From NCBI GenBank assembly GCA_029207755.1, contig JARCOQ010000005.1, forward strand, positions 54,835,563 to 54,899,562: 64,000 nucleotides of DNA, written 5' to 3'. The first letter of the stretch is position 1. Every line of letters begins with the position of its first letter. This document shows positions 27,170-39,400 of this stretch, piece after piece. A program made the translations under genes and the position numbers. The notes beneath the pieces are model-generated. The model saw nothing but the letters and a program-made list of their open reading frames with translations. It did not search any database and was not told where the DNA came from. Source of the DNA: Chamaea fasciata (lineage: Eukaryota; Chordata; Aves; Passeriformes; Sylviidae).

Positions 27170-27305
27170 TAGTTAATACTTTGTACTTATATTGTATCTT
27201 TCATCTTTCAAAGTGCTTTACATACATTAATTATTTAATTCTCCCCGTACCCCCTTTGATCTAGGCAAGTATTATGATGCTCAGTTTACAAGTGGGGAAA
27301 GCAAA
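27170..27305 (+). repeat. MIR-like ancient SINE fragment
   Basis: Contains TTTCAAAGTGCTTTACATAC, then ATTAATTATTTAATTCTCCC, then CAGTTTACAAGTGGGGAAA. This is the same order as the MIR core and 3' part (AAGCGCTTTACA, CCTCACAA, CCATTTTACAGATGGGGAAA). Confidence 0.55.
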
Positions 27306-29268
27306 CATACAACAAATCCTTGCTGCCAGACTCATCCCACCAGGACTGATGCAGATTTGTGGCTCGAAAAGGCAAGGAAAGGTTCCATGATGTGCACAGG
27401 GTCCACAGGCAATCCAGTGGAGGAGGCAGGGTGATAACTCTCCTGGATACCCCCTTGTTCCAAAGAGGGAGAAGACAGTGCGGCTGCCAGTGAGGGCTGT
27501 GTGCAGGGCCAGTCATAGGACGCTGTATGGATGATAAAGGACTCGAAACTTAAGTGCCCTGTGGTCTGGAGAAAGACTCAGAATTCAGTTTCATCAGAGC
27601 ATGTAGAACAAAGTCCTCACAGTGGCTAGGTGACTAAAGCCCAAGGAACAGGAATAAATGCACATAGTTAGAAGTAGCAAATGAATAAGAGCTGACATTG
27701 ATCTGTGTAGACATGCATTCAGTGGAATGATGTGAGTCTTCCCTCTCAGTTAAAAAAAATAACATCTGATGTATTTTTGATTGTTCTTGTGTTGAATGTT
27801 TACGTCGTTTCTCAGAGTGACTGTCAGAGTCTGATTTGGAGATTTCATTGCTAAATAACGGAGCCATTTTTCTTGCAAATTCACAGAGTGATGTTGTGTG
27901 TGTTTGGGCTGCTGTGACCATGTCAGAACACTGCAAATGCACTCTGCCTTGTTCCAAAGAGAAGTCTCACATTCCCCCTCTCTTTTTCATCCTTTTTAAA
28001 GGACATTTCTGTGTTACAGGGGCAAGCAGTGTCGTTTGTGAGGCAGAACAGGAACCTGGGAACAACACACTTGAGGCCTAGTGCTCATTCTGATGCTGGT
28101 TTGGTGTCTGACATTGCTGCATCTCAGTGGCCAGTGCCAGAGTTGGAGTTAAAACACCAGGGTACTGATTTTGACAGGTACTGACTCATTTTGAGGCCAA
28201 GAGAATGGCATTTAGCACCAGCTCACTGTCCAGCCTTATGGGACAAGGAATCATGGCCCTGTGCAACCTCCTCCTGGCACAGCAATCACAGCAGCTCCTA
28301 TGCTCCTCTGGGTCAGTCAGCACTATAACATAATGTCCTTTTATGGGGAAAAAAAAAAAGGGGGAAGGGGCCTGAATTTAGTCACATTTTTCCTGCAGCT
28401 AAACTTTTTCCTATTCCTGCTAGCATTAATTCCTAGAGAAGTAAAAATGGTTAAGGTTTTTTAATTTCATGGCCATTTTGATATGCTAAGTGGTGCCAAG
28501 AGAGAGTCAGTGCAAAATTAACAGAGTTCAAATCCCCATGGAACATGGAAAATGTAGTTAAAATAGTGCTGCTAAAGATTTTGTAATTAGCAGAAATTAT
28601 TTTAAAGTGTAGCATTTTTAATTAGCTGTGAATGCAGCTCACTCCACATCAGTATTACCCACAAAACTGGCTACACCTAAGACAGTTAAGCTCCTCACCT
28701 GCACAAATCCCTCAGGAATCCACAGGTTATAACTGAGATGCACGGAGCTGTGCCCTAACTGAAAAGGAAACTGTGATAATGGAACAATGCTGAAAGCACA
28801 GTCTTCTAACAAGCACGGCAGAGTCAAAGATGCCGTTGCGATTGTCCTGTTGTGTCACTCCTTCCTGCCAGAGATCCTCTGTGTTTCTCAATATTAATTT
28901 CTTACTATTCCATTCCTTAGGACCTGTGGTGAAGCAGGGTTCTCTCCCCCACCCCATCATAGCTCATCCCAGCTCACTGCACCCATGGGCTTCCCCAATA
29001 TTTGGTAATGGTCCTTAACTCCAGAAAATCTCCTTCTGCAGCTGTGGACTCATCCTTCTCTCCAGGCCCTTCCTCTTTCTTTGGGAAGTCCCACAGTGTG
29101 AGAAGAGCAAAGCAGCACATCTCAGTGCCCAGCCTGGCAAGGTGTCCAGGGAACTGGCAGTGTAGGAGGAGACAGAGGCTACCCAGATGATGAGAGAAAG
29201 GCTCTCTTGAGGACCCTCAGTGTGGCAGGTCCACAGGGTGCTCAGGTTATCTCCAGGTAATGCCATCC
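27306..29268. other. Intergenic, possible conserved non-coding block
   Basis: No gene recognised. The stretch 28460-28640 is AT-rich and has several homeodomain-type cores (TAATTAG, TTAATTAG) without repeat features. Confidence 0.5.
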
Positions 29269-29292
29269 ATTTAGGGATGTGCATCCCTAAAT
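29269..29292. repeat. Perfect short inverted repeat
   Basis: Two 11-base arms (ATTTAGGGATG and its reverse complement) separated by only 2 bases. It is a near-perfect palindrome that could extrude as a cruciform or act as a dyad protein site. Confidence 0.9.
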
Positions 29293-29299
29293 GTGCCTG

Positions 29300-29410
29300 G
29301 TGAGGTGGGTTGGGGCCTGTCTGAGGTCACACAGGCAGCCTGTGGCAGGGATGGGAATGCTCCTCCTGCCATCCGAGCCCAGGCTAGTGCCTTTACAACA
29401 AGGTCACTCA
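29300..29410 (+). repeat. MIR-like ancient SINE fragment
   Basis: CTGTCTGAGGTCACACAGGC, then GGCAGGGATGGGAATG, then AGCCCAGGCTAGTGCCTT follow the 3' end of MIR (AAGGTCACACAGC, GGCAGAGCTGGGA). The upstream core is missing or too diverged. Confidence 0.5.
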
Positions 29411-31789
29411 TGCCTTTAATTCCTCTGCTACAGAGTTATTAGCTCTATATTAGAAACACTATGCCCAGGGAAATTTAAACTTCAGTTGCCTGCTCATGTA
29501 GCACTGTTACTGTGTCATTTATAAAAATCAGTTCATACACAACAAGGAGACAAGAGAGAGAGACAATTACAATGGGCTCTCCATGTGGCTGAAAACCCAC
29601 TGACCATCCTGTGATTCAGCACCATCATTCACAGAGCTGTGCCCCATCAGTGCTAGCCTGGGGGTTCTCAGATATCCAGACAAAAATTGGTGGGTTGATG
29701 GCAAATGGTGAGGCCCTCTCCTAAACATCTCTTCCATGTCATTGCTGCAAAAGAGGCAAGGAAGAGTGTTTCTTTTAGGATACACAACAACATTTGTGAA
29801 ATCTCAGCTGATTTCAAATATGGAGCTTCCAGTTCAAGGTATGTTGAAAAAAACACCAAAAGGTTGGGGGTTGTTAATATGTATTAATACATTAATAATG
29901 TTGTAACCAAAACCACAGGAAACTTCAGATGGAAAGGCCAGCTGTGTGGGATGAAGAAAGCAGCAACAGATATGTCTTTTAAACCACCTTTGGACAGTGA
30001 ATTCAATTTGCACAGGTCAGTTCAATCCTGGCGCTTCTAAACCTCTCAATAATTCACTGTGCAGCTGTAATAATTTCTAACACAACTCTCTGAGTGCAGC
30101 TTTTCAAATCACAAAAGGACAGAAATCCCATGGTCTCATGCCAATCTGGCAGTCCCATGGCACATTAGCAGGGCTGTAAAACCAGGAGGTACCAGGTGAG
30201 ACACCTCAGACAATCCAGGGACTGGCAGCAGCAAGGAGGTGGTGCAGGATGGGAGGCAGTGGAATGAACCATGGCAAACCCCTGACATGACACTGAGCCC
30301 TCAAGCCAAATGTCAAACCCCTGCTCTAAAGCAAGCTTGTGCCCAAGCCATTCAGCAAAAGGGTCACCAGAAGCACTTCATGTGGTGCTTCTGCCCTCTC
30401 CTCGTGTGCTTGGTGCCAGGTGCCCAGCCCATTTGGCTGGATCTTTCCCTCAAAGATGTCAGAGGCAGCCATATAGCATGGAAAAAATCACCTCAAAATG
30501 CTTGGCAAAGCTTTAGTTGACTGAAAAGGGGGTTGTATAATGGGATGTCTTGAGTAACTTGAAAAGCAAACATTCCTACCAGAGCTGCCTATAGTGCAGT
30601 TGCCTGTACAAGGTGTGTAAATGCCATTTTTTAAAAATGTTTTTCCAGCTGCAGTGTGTTCACCCAGCTGCAAAATTATGTCAGTGGTATCTGTGACTGT
30701 CATCCGCCTCTTGCCAGCACAGGCCACTGTCTATGGGCGCAGTCACGGGGAGTCGTGCCCTTGGACATCCACTGCTTCGGGAGTGCCCAACCTTGAGCTC
30801 AAACTACAAGGCAAAAGCAAAACCAGCCTTTTGTCTCAGGCATCCATAAGCAGCTTAAACGGGCAACAAGAAGCCCTCCTCCGCAGTGACAGCAGTGTTT
30901 TCTGGCAGCTCCCGGCTGGCTTTGCCTGGTGTCCAGAGCCCAGGAGCTCTCCTCTGGGCAGCCACAGCCCAAAGCTGAACTGGGAACACTTGAAGGATCT
31001 GTTTTGCTCTCACAGGCACCATCAAAGGGATGTTGCCAGTCAGACCCTCACTTTGATGGCTCTCCATATGCCATGTGAGTACCATGGCTGTGCTAGATTA
31101 ATTTTTTTGTCTCTCTGAGAGCTGTAATAGCTCTTATAATCCCTCTCTTACTCTCTTTACACCTGTTCTATCCGCCAGCATGGCTGAGAGCAGAGTGCCC
31201 GCTGCCAGCACTGTGGATCCCAACCAGGGATCATGGACATACATTTTCCTACACAAAATGAGGTCTCTGGTGCAGCTGTGTACGGAGTCCTGGCATGGAT
31301 AGGTCGATAGCCTCAGTGACACAGGGAAGGTGACGGTAGAAGTCTGGCTTGTCAGGGTGAAATAGAAGTTGCAGGAAGGAGTTGCCAGACCCTGGCTGAT
31401 GTCCCTGCTCCAGGTCTTGGCCCAGATCAGGGTAACAAAAGCAAATCTTACCAGTAACTTGGCTGAGACAGCTCCTGATTTCAGCACAGTTTTATCTATA
31501 GTGTGAGTCCCTGTGCCCAGGCCTCAAAATTATCCATCCACACCTGCAGTCCTGGTGAGGAGCAGTAAAAGAGGGAAAGGGACGCCCAGGAGGGCAGGCA
31601 ATTCTGTGCCTCGAGGGCCAAAGAGATTCCTGCTCAAGAGGACTGGAAAGCTCTTGTGCAAAGACGGATCATGGGGTAGAAGAGAATATTAATAAAGGTG
31701 GTACTGACACAGAGTAGAGAGCAAAGCCCGAGGGAGGCTGGGGCAAGAGAGTCCAGGGAATGGGAATGCTTGATTTGGTTTTTAAAATG
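29411..31789. other. Intergenic, nothing recognised
   Basis: Unique sequence with short chance frames only. No repeat family could be named. Confidence 0.5.
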
Positions 31790-32095
31790 AGCAGTGAATG
31801 GCAGGAGGAATGGGGATATGCTCAGCAGAGCATTGCAAGATTGGGATTCACTGCCACCGGAGATCGCCGAGACGCAGAGCTCAGGAGGTCTGAAAAAAAT
31901 GTGTGGACATTTATAAAGGTTGTGGATATCTCCAGGGTTACCTTATTGGAGATAATCAAGCAGAAGGGATATAAACCAGAGCTCTTCAGGGGACATGCCA
32001 AGTGATATATGCTTAGGGTTAGGAAAATATTTTCCTATAAGCAAGTTAGGATTGGCCATTCTGGTGTTTCTTGTTCTGACTTTACAAGACTTGGC
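31790..32095 (+). repeat. Old CR1-like LINE 3' fragment
   Basis: The text runs TTGGGATTCACTGCCACCGG, TGGACATTTATAAAGG, then TAGGAAAATATTTTCCTATA and AGTTAGGATTGGCCATTCTG. This resembles the 3' region of older reptilian CR1 families (GTCAGGAAGGAATTTTCC, AGATTGGC). It is heavily diverged, so the boundaries are approximate. Confidence 0.45.
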
Positions 32096-35000
32096 AACCG
32101 GGCACCTTCAGAGAGAAGAGAGTGGAGTAGATGAGCTGAGATTCCAGTCCAAGGCAGCAGTCCCTCTGGTCCTGTGTCCTGCTGTGTGAGAAAGCATGCG
32201 AGGAATTATAATTCCCTTTGGACATGTGACCCAAATTGCAGCGGGAATTTGCATTCCTGGTGCCTGCTTCCATTTCATGTCTGCCCCCCGCTGCACAACA
32301 ACACCTGCAAGAAGGTTTGTTACCATCTCTGAGAGCACAAGCTCAACAATCTTTTCAGAGACATTAAGAACAGTATCTACAAAGAAAACCAAAAGGTAAA
32401 GAGGAGTCAAAAATATGTCAATGCTGTGTAAAAGCTTATCCGTACAAAACAAACTCGCTCAAAGAAAAATCAGCTGTCACTTTAAAATCTGACATTAAGT
32501 TTCTCAAATCACAGACCTTAATCAGGAGTAATGCTTGAAGAGGAACAAAGAGAATTTATGATGAAAAATCAGGACAGTTGAGTGCTAGGCTCAGCGGGAC
32601 TAACTGCATGACAATATGGATAAGAATGATAATTGCATTAGCTTAGCCTGAAATGACTGGCCAGAGCTGGTTTTTTTTTTTGGTCAGCTGAATTTCTGAA
32701 ATGGCTTCATTTACTTTTTAAGCAAACTTGGAAGGACAATTACACCATTATGACATGTCCATCTACTCTCTTAGGGGAAAGGAGCATTTCAGAAAAGCAT
32801 CTTAACATTGGCTTAGAGCTCTTTGAAATGGGTTAAACCAAGTGCCCCTTATAGGTCCTTTTAAGATGACAGTAAGAGGTGAAGGTAGCTCCTACTGATG
32901 AAACTTAGAGGATCTAAATCCACGATGCTCTCACTTTATTCCACATATTGTACTTTGACCCCATACACTAGTCAGACCCTCCCCATGGTGACATTCTTAC
33001 TTAATCTAATTTTTACATTTTATTTACCCTTTTAAAAATCAGGATGGCTTCAAACAGGCACTAGTCCTCTGCCTGTTAAAAACAACAAGATACCTCCACT
33101 TGAGTTGACATTTTCTGCAATAGGAAATTGTGGGTTTATCTCCCAGCTCTACAGTTAAATTCTGGTTCAAATTCCATCCCAGCAATCCCAGTCCCAGCTG
33201 CCAGCTCCACATGTCTGAGACCTGGTGGGAATAGTTGAAATAGTTGGGGGTTCCCAGAGCAGTGTTCTCCCAAAACAGTGCACTGTGAGATCGCAGACAG
33301 GGGCAGTAGCAGCCAGACCAGATGGGAAAGAGGGGGCAGACATTCCCCTACAGCCTGTACCTGGACCACTCCTGTCACTGGGAAGCATTGCTCTGATGGA
33401 ACATGATTTTGCCCTTAGCAAAACCTGGAGCCTGAACTGAGGTGGGGGTGGGGCACGAATGAGGCAAGGGAGATGTGAACTGCAATAAAAATTGGCTGAT
33501 CATGGCAAATCTGCTGCTGTTCCATCGCAGCACCAAATATGTGGCAGTGCTACATCTCTTAGTGCTGCAGAGAGGGGCAGAAGCTCTGTAGGACTGGCCT
33601 GTCCCTGCTCTTGGGGCAGGCGGCAGCAAGCCCTGTGGCACAGGCAGCACTAGTTGGGACCAGGCATATGGGACTGATGCCTCTCTGCAAAAGGGAACGA
33701 GTTATTTTAACTTGTTCTTCACAAAATAACCAAAACATCTGTGCCTCTAATTCCTCCTTCAGCAGCGGCAGCTCCAGCGCTCTGCTCCCGTGGCGCAGCC
33801 TGGCAGGCAGCACAGCTCTCCTGCAGCCAGCCAAAGCACCAGCTGCTGCTGGATGTGCTCAGGACACCTTCTCTGAGCAGCCCGGCTGCTGTGCAGGCCG
33901 CTGCCGCGTCTGTGGGGCTCAGGAGCGGCCGGACAGGCGGTGTCCACTGTCACACAGGCCGCCTTCACAGGACCTGGCCAGCACACGCAGCTCCGATTGC
34001 AACACAGCCCGCCTCGCTCACTGGCTGCTTTTATTCGTCTTCCTCAAAGGCTTAAATAAACAAGAAACAGGTTAAAAACAAAATCTTGGCCCTGGCCCCT
34101 TCCTGAGTTGCCTGTTCCATGATGGCTTCCGGCCCCGTGCAGGAGCTTCCCCCTGCAGAGGGAAGCGGCGCCGTCCTGCAGCTGCCTCAAGTGGGAAATA
34201 AGGGCACGTACCTGCCTTTGATATCGGTGCCAGGCCACTGGAGCAGCGCTCTCCACACCATCCGGGTGCTTTCCACATTGAGTGGGGACTCGAGTGTGCT
34301 GGTGGGAGCTGGAAGAGGTTTGCCTTCCCAGGGCCATGGCACAAGGACATGGGGACGGTCCCTGCCAGCTGAGTGCCAGCTCCACACGAGGGTGCATTTC
34401 CAGGAGACAAACCTTGCACACCTCTCCAGAGCCTTTTCTGAGGGGAAGAGGAATTTTATTCCACTTGCAATCTGTTATGAACATAAAAAAATCTTGGAGC
34501 AGCCCATGAAGCCAAGAGCTTTTGCCCTCAGGACCAGTGGCACAAATTGCAGTGGTGAAGCTCCTCTGGCCATTTTGCTGAAGGGGCATTGGGAGCTCAT
34601 TGCAATGACCCCCTGCCCGAGGTCACTGTATGACAGCTGGGCAAGGCTCCCGGGGCTTTCGAAACACTTCACGTGCACAAAATTGCCTCACAGCACCTTT
34701 GCAATGGATGTTTTCTATTCTTGCCATTCAGAACTTCCAGAAACAGATAAAATGGTGCCAAGGTACACGATGGGATTCCGTGCCAGCTACTGCGCATTTT
34801 TTCCTGCCCCAAGCTCCCTACTTTCTTGACAAGGCCCAAATGATTTTCCTCACAGAGCATTTGAGGTCTGGTTTCCTGTGTGTATTAAAGAGCTTTATGT
34901 CCATCATATTGCTGCTAAAACATGCCACTATCTAGCGCTGGCAATATGTTCCTGACTAGGGCTTTAGAGTGTTATAGATAAGTTATGTGGCGTTTTCCAT

Positions 35001-35625
35001 TTAAATTAAAATAGATCAAGCTAAACTCAAGGGAAGCTGATAGTGCACTTTCATTTTATTTCATTCTATTTCCTCTTTATGATCCATGTTACGCTAATAA
35101 TCAAAACTTTGATTATAGGTCCCTAAGGCACCATGTTGCACACAGGCCAGGCTGGAAACTGCCTCCAGTTCTCCTATGGCCAGGGTTCCAGCTGCCAGAC
35201 AGTGGCAAAAGCAGGGTGACTGATATCAGTGTGGCATCTTGGGGTCTTTTTCCTCCCTCTAAGGAGAAAGTCTCTGCTTCTTGTCTCATCTGGCCTGAAT
35301 TCTCCAGGCATGAACATACAGATCTGAAATTTGCCTGATTCTGGCATCCATTGCTGGTGCCAGTGGGGATCCTGAACTGCCAGTGTGGACTTTGCCACAC
35401 CGAGCTGCATCCAAGTGCTTTGAGGGGACTCTTGCAGTGGACAACCCCAGAAAGGAGGCTAAAATACCCAGCTGTTGAGGGTAGTGCTCCAGGGAGTGGA
35501 TGGACTGGCCTCACAGAAGATAGAGACATAAAGGAGACACACTATCCTGCTGCAGGCACTTGCCAGCACCCAGCTGCTGTCCCCTTTCTGCAGAGCTTCA
35601 AGAAACTCCTCAAAATGGTTTTGGC
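32096..35625. other. Intergenic, unassigned
   Basis: Contains a GC-rich patch (33750-34000) and the longest non-genic ATG-initiated frame in the window (34119-34829, 236 codons, plus strand), which has no recognisable domain. The block 34915-35120 is AT-rich and unique, possibly a conserved non-coding element. No gene is supported. Confidence 0.5.
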
Positions 35626-35628
35626 TAC

Positions 35629-35644
35629 ACAAAAAAAAAAAAAA
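35629..35644. repeat. A-tract
   Basis: Homopolymer A run of about 16 bases. Confidence 0.85.
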
Positions 35645-35750
35645 GGTGTTTAAAATGGAAAATATAACAGGAATGATAACTCTAATCTGCAAAATAGGAA
35701 GTTAATAAACAGCTCTAAGCTTTCTTGTCTCCCTCAGGTTTGTGGGGCTG

Positions 35751-35960
35751 AGGAATCACGGAATCATAGAATGGCCAGGGTTGGAAGGACCCAGGCCTTA
35801 AGGCTGGACCTTAAAAAACATCGACTTCCCATCTCCTTGCCATGGATGGGTATCAGTGGGGATGTGGTAGTGGTCCTGCTTGCCTGACTCTGCCCAGCTG
35901 AGCTCCCACACCTCAGCTCATCTCCAAGAGCAGGTGCAGGTGTTTGTACCTCACAATGCC
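35751..35960 (-). repeat. CR1 LINE 3' end
   Basis: Starts with GGAATCACGGAATCATAGAA and GGCCAGGGTTGGAAGGACCC, the reverse complement of the canonical avian CR1 terminus. The following CACCT-rich part is diverged. Confidence 0.75.
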
Positions 35961-38900
35961 TCTGATCTTCAGGAAAAAAAAAAAACTGTGCTGGTCAAGG
36001 TCTTACTGCCTTGCTAAAGACTTCACACACTGGGGATTTTAAAGAAACGTTTGTACCATACAGGAAATCCCACAAGAGAGACCTTCTTGCAAAGGCCTGG
36101 ACCCTGTGCCAAGATCCGCAGGCTGAATTTTGGCCACAGCTGTTTTAGAAAAGTCACAGAGTAAAGTTCAAAGAAAGTATTGAAACGGCTGCATGGCTTC
36201 TTCTCCTCACAGCAGAGCAGATTTGTGGGGACCTGCTGTCCACCCTGCACTGAGTGGGAGGGTGGGGTGAGCCTCACCCACTGCTTTGCCTGGCCTGGAT
36301 GTCACACCTCATCCGCTCACTTCCATGAGTCCTGCACCCCTCCAGCCTATGGCTTCCTTCTCACACCTGGTTAGGACAGCAAAGGAAGCAAAGGGCAATA
36401 AAACAGAACACTGACCTTTTCATAACACAGACCTCCTCCAACTCTGACAAAAATTCATGAGCTTTAATGGGCACATGCTGAAGCCTTGGGTTTGGTGATT
36501 GAATGCCTTTCTCTTTGCCAAGGCCACCGGCAGGCATGGCAGGTTTGTACTTGGGGTCTGGGATGCAAAGCATTTTTATGCAAATGTGATTTGGACTCTC
36601 ACGGCTGTGGGGTGTGCGCACGTGTGTGTGTAGGGAGATGATGGAACAGCGACCTCAGCAATGCCTGGCTGTGGGCAGGGGTCTCTGGTGGTCCTGCTGG
36701 GGTGCACAGGCTGCACACCACCTTGTGCCTGGGGGCCAACACTAAAGCCAAGCCATGGAGGCAGCGGGTGCCAGCACATCCCACAGGTGGGCCGTGTGGG
36801 TGGCACTGTCCCTATCCTGTGACGCACCCTGGGCTCTTTTTCTGACACCCTGCATCCCTCCCCACCAGGGTGAGTGTCCCTGCTCCTCCTGAGAGAAAAG
36901 CACTATGCCTGGGGAAGACCCAGGGTCACTGCCACCCTCGCTGTCCCTGCCATCAACGTGGGAGATCAGGACCCAGTGTGGCCTGGGTGGGCAGGGGCTC
37001 ATCGTCAGGATGTGCCTCGGGCACGGCGCCTCTGCCCAGCCCTGCTTTCTAACCGCACAAAGAAAACATTTGCCCAGACACAGCCCGGCCCCTTGCCACG
37101 TTGAAAGCCTGGCTGCCGGCAGCTGGAAGGGGTCATGCAATGCCTCCCCAGCAGGACACAGAGCACAGGACTGGGAGACGAATTAAACGAGGCTGGGTTT
37201 TAGAGCCTTCCTGAAATCCGCCCTCATAAAAGGCAGCTGTCTGGAAACCTGCTCATCGAGGGGAGGAGAGTCTCCCTGTGAAGAAGGGAGGCTTGCCAGG
37301 CCTGCCACCACCGCTGCTCGCACGCAGGCGGTGCTCCTGCTCCGGCTGCAGCAGCCTGCTAAAACACCGGGGAGGTGAATAACACTGCGGGCAAGTGACC
37401 CTGCAAACAGGATTTGCAAGAGCTTCAGAGCCCCACACACCATGGGGTAACTCCCTGTGCCACTGCACACCCAAGGGAGCACTGCCAGCACATGGGACCA
37501 TGCTGCCATCTGGTCTGGAAGCAAAGGGCATGCTGGAGAGAGCAGGGAATTCAGGCACAATGGTTGAGGGGGTATTTCCCAGATGGTACAAGGTCCAGAG
37601 GTATCCTGGATACGTACTGACAAGCTAGGATGGGTCTAAGGGCTGACTTACCCTTCCCTCTGGGACAGTGGGTTTTAGTGATCATCATACATGCCTGTCC
37701 TTTCTTCTGAGGGTCTGTGTTGAGCTTTGTGCTGTCCTGCTTGTGGTCTGGGGCTGGACTGCAGTTGGTGCCTATGCCTATGGAATACTTTGGCTTTCCA
37801 GTCCAGCGCTGTTTATACAATGCAGAGGACTTCTCCTTGCTTGCACATTCCAGGTAGGTCTGGGGTGGTGGCTGAAGCAGACAGGCACCAACAGATCCCC
37901 TGATTTCTCCTCCTGTCCTTCTAGCTAAAAAGCTCAGCCCTTCCCAACCAGAACCCAGGAGGATTCACACAACAGCAGCTGGGCTCTTTGCTCAGAGCCA
38001 GCCTCCTCCAAGTAGCATCTGTACCCTAAAACACACACTGGGCTTCTCCTCTGACTTCTCTCACATCTTCTCAGCACTCACATGTCTGCAGCCAAGTCTG
38101 GAATGGAGTAGTTTCTGTTTCACAGAGGAGAGAGACTGTCCCGCTTGTCTTGTACACTTGGATTTAGAAGGATTGGTTTCCCTCCCACACCTGACCTCTC
38201 AGCCTCCTCCTTTATTCTGAAGGAGCTCAAAATGACAAGGCTCTAATAAACCCACCATCTTGTGAATGAGGGAAAATAATTTAAGAAGTGATGAATGACA
38301 CATTCTTATTTACTGTAATTACACAATGTGCTTCAGGAAGGTATTTTCCTATGGCTAATCCAAAACATTTGCACTCCCCTTTCTCGTAGTTTTCTGCTCC
38401 TTGATTTCCTCCCAGGCAGCCACTCCCAGAGTGTTCTCAAGGTGCATTCAGTGTTCCTGCAAATCGCTGCCCCTTTGGAGCTAGCAGGGAGGAAGGGGAT
38501 CTGTGCTTCAGCTTCTCCAGCCTCAGCTTTCCATAGCTTTACATTTGCAGTGAAGGAAGGACAGAGGAAGAGTGAAACCCTGAAGTTTTGTTTGCCCAGT
38601 GTGTTGTTTTCCTAGTACATTTTCTAATGGGCCTTGTGACAGCCTGGGACCCCACTGTAGTGTGTAACCACCATAAATATCCAGGTGAATACCATATGGC
38701 CTTATACAGCAAGTCCAACAGTGTTACTCTAGATTTATCCTTTTAAAGGCTTTCACAGTGTTTCTTCTAAGACTGTAAAATATCCCAGATTTCCACTTGA
38801 TTATAAAAAAAAAAAAAGGAACATGTGCTTCTATGCATGACCCAAAACTCTTTCTTCTTCTCTCAGAAGTCCATCAAAAAGCATGTAGAAGGCCTTAGGT

Positions 38901-39400
38901 TTTCATCAAAATGGTGAGGAAGTGCTTTGCTTCTCTGGGGCCTCCCAAAGGACTGGAATATGGTGGGTGTTACCACTTGAGGCAGTTCTGAGGAACAAGC
39001 CACTTGACTGGAGGAGTCTGCAAAAAAAAAAAAAAAAAACAACAACCAAAAAACACACCAACCCTTCAGGCTGCGGTCACATGGAGCTGTTTTAGGAATC
39101 CCAACCACCCCACAGATCTGCTGAAAAGTTCTGGATTCAGAGTTTCTCCCCTCGAGCTTTGTGCAATCCTCCCATACCCCCTAGGACTTGGAGGGAGAGG
39201 ACATCTTTCACTTGGACATCTGGCACTGGTGTCCTAACAGACAAGCTCCAGGGTGTTTTGTGAAATAGTCTGCAGCCTTTAGAATCTGCTTCAGACAGAA
39301 ACCCGAGGACACCAGGCAATGCAGCCCATTAATGGAATGAGTCTGTCAGATACTGTTTCATGGGGTGTCTCTGTGTTTCTGTGGGACTGTTATTTGCAAT
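35961..39400. other. Intergenic, nothing recognised
   Basis: GC-richer from 36600 to 37350 but without a clear CpG island. There is an A-tract at 39021-39038. The open frames on both strands are short and overlapping, with no known domain. Confidence 0.5.

Noticed and set aside
29615..29640. Possible REST/NRSF (RE1) site
   Set aside because: Only the left half TTCAGCACC matches. The right half GGACAGCGCC is not present at a permitted spacing.
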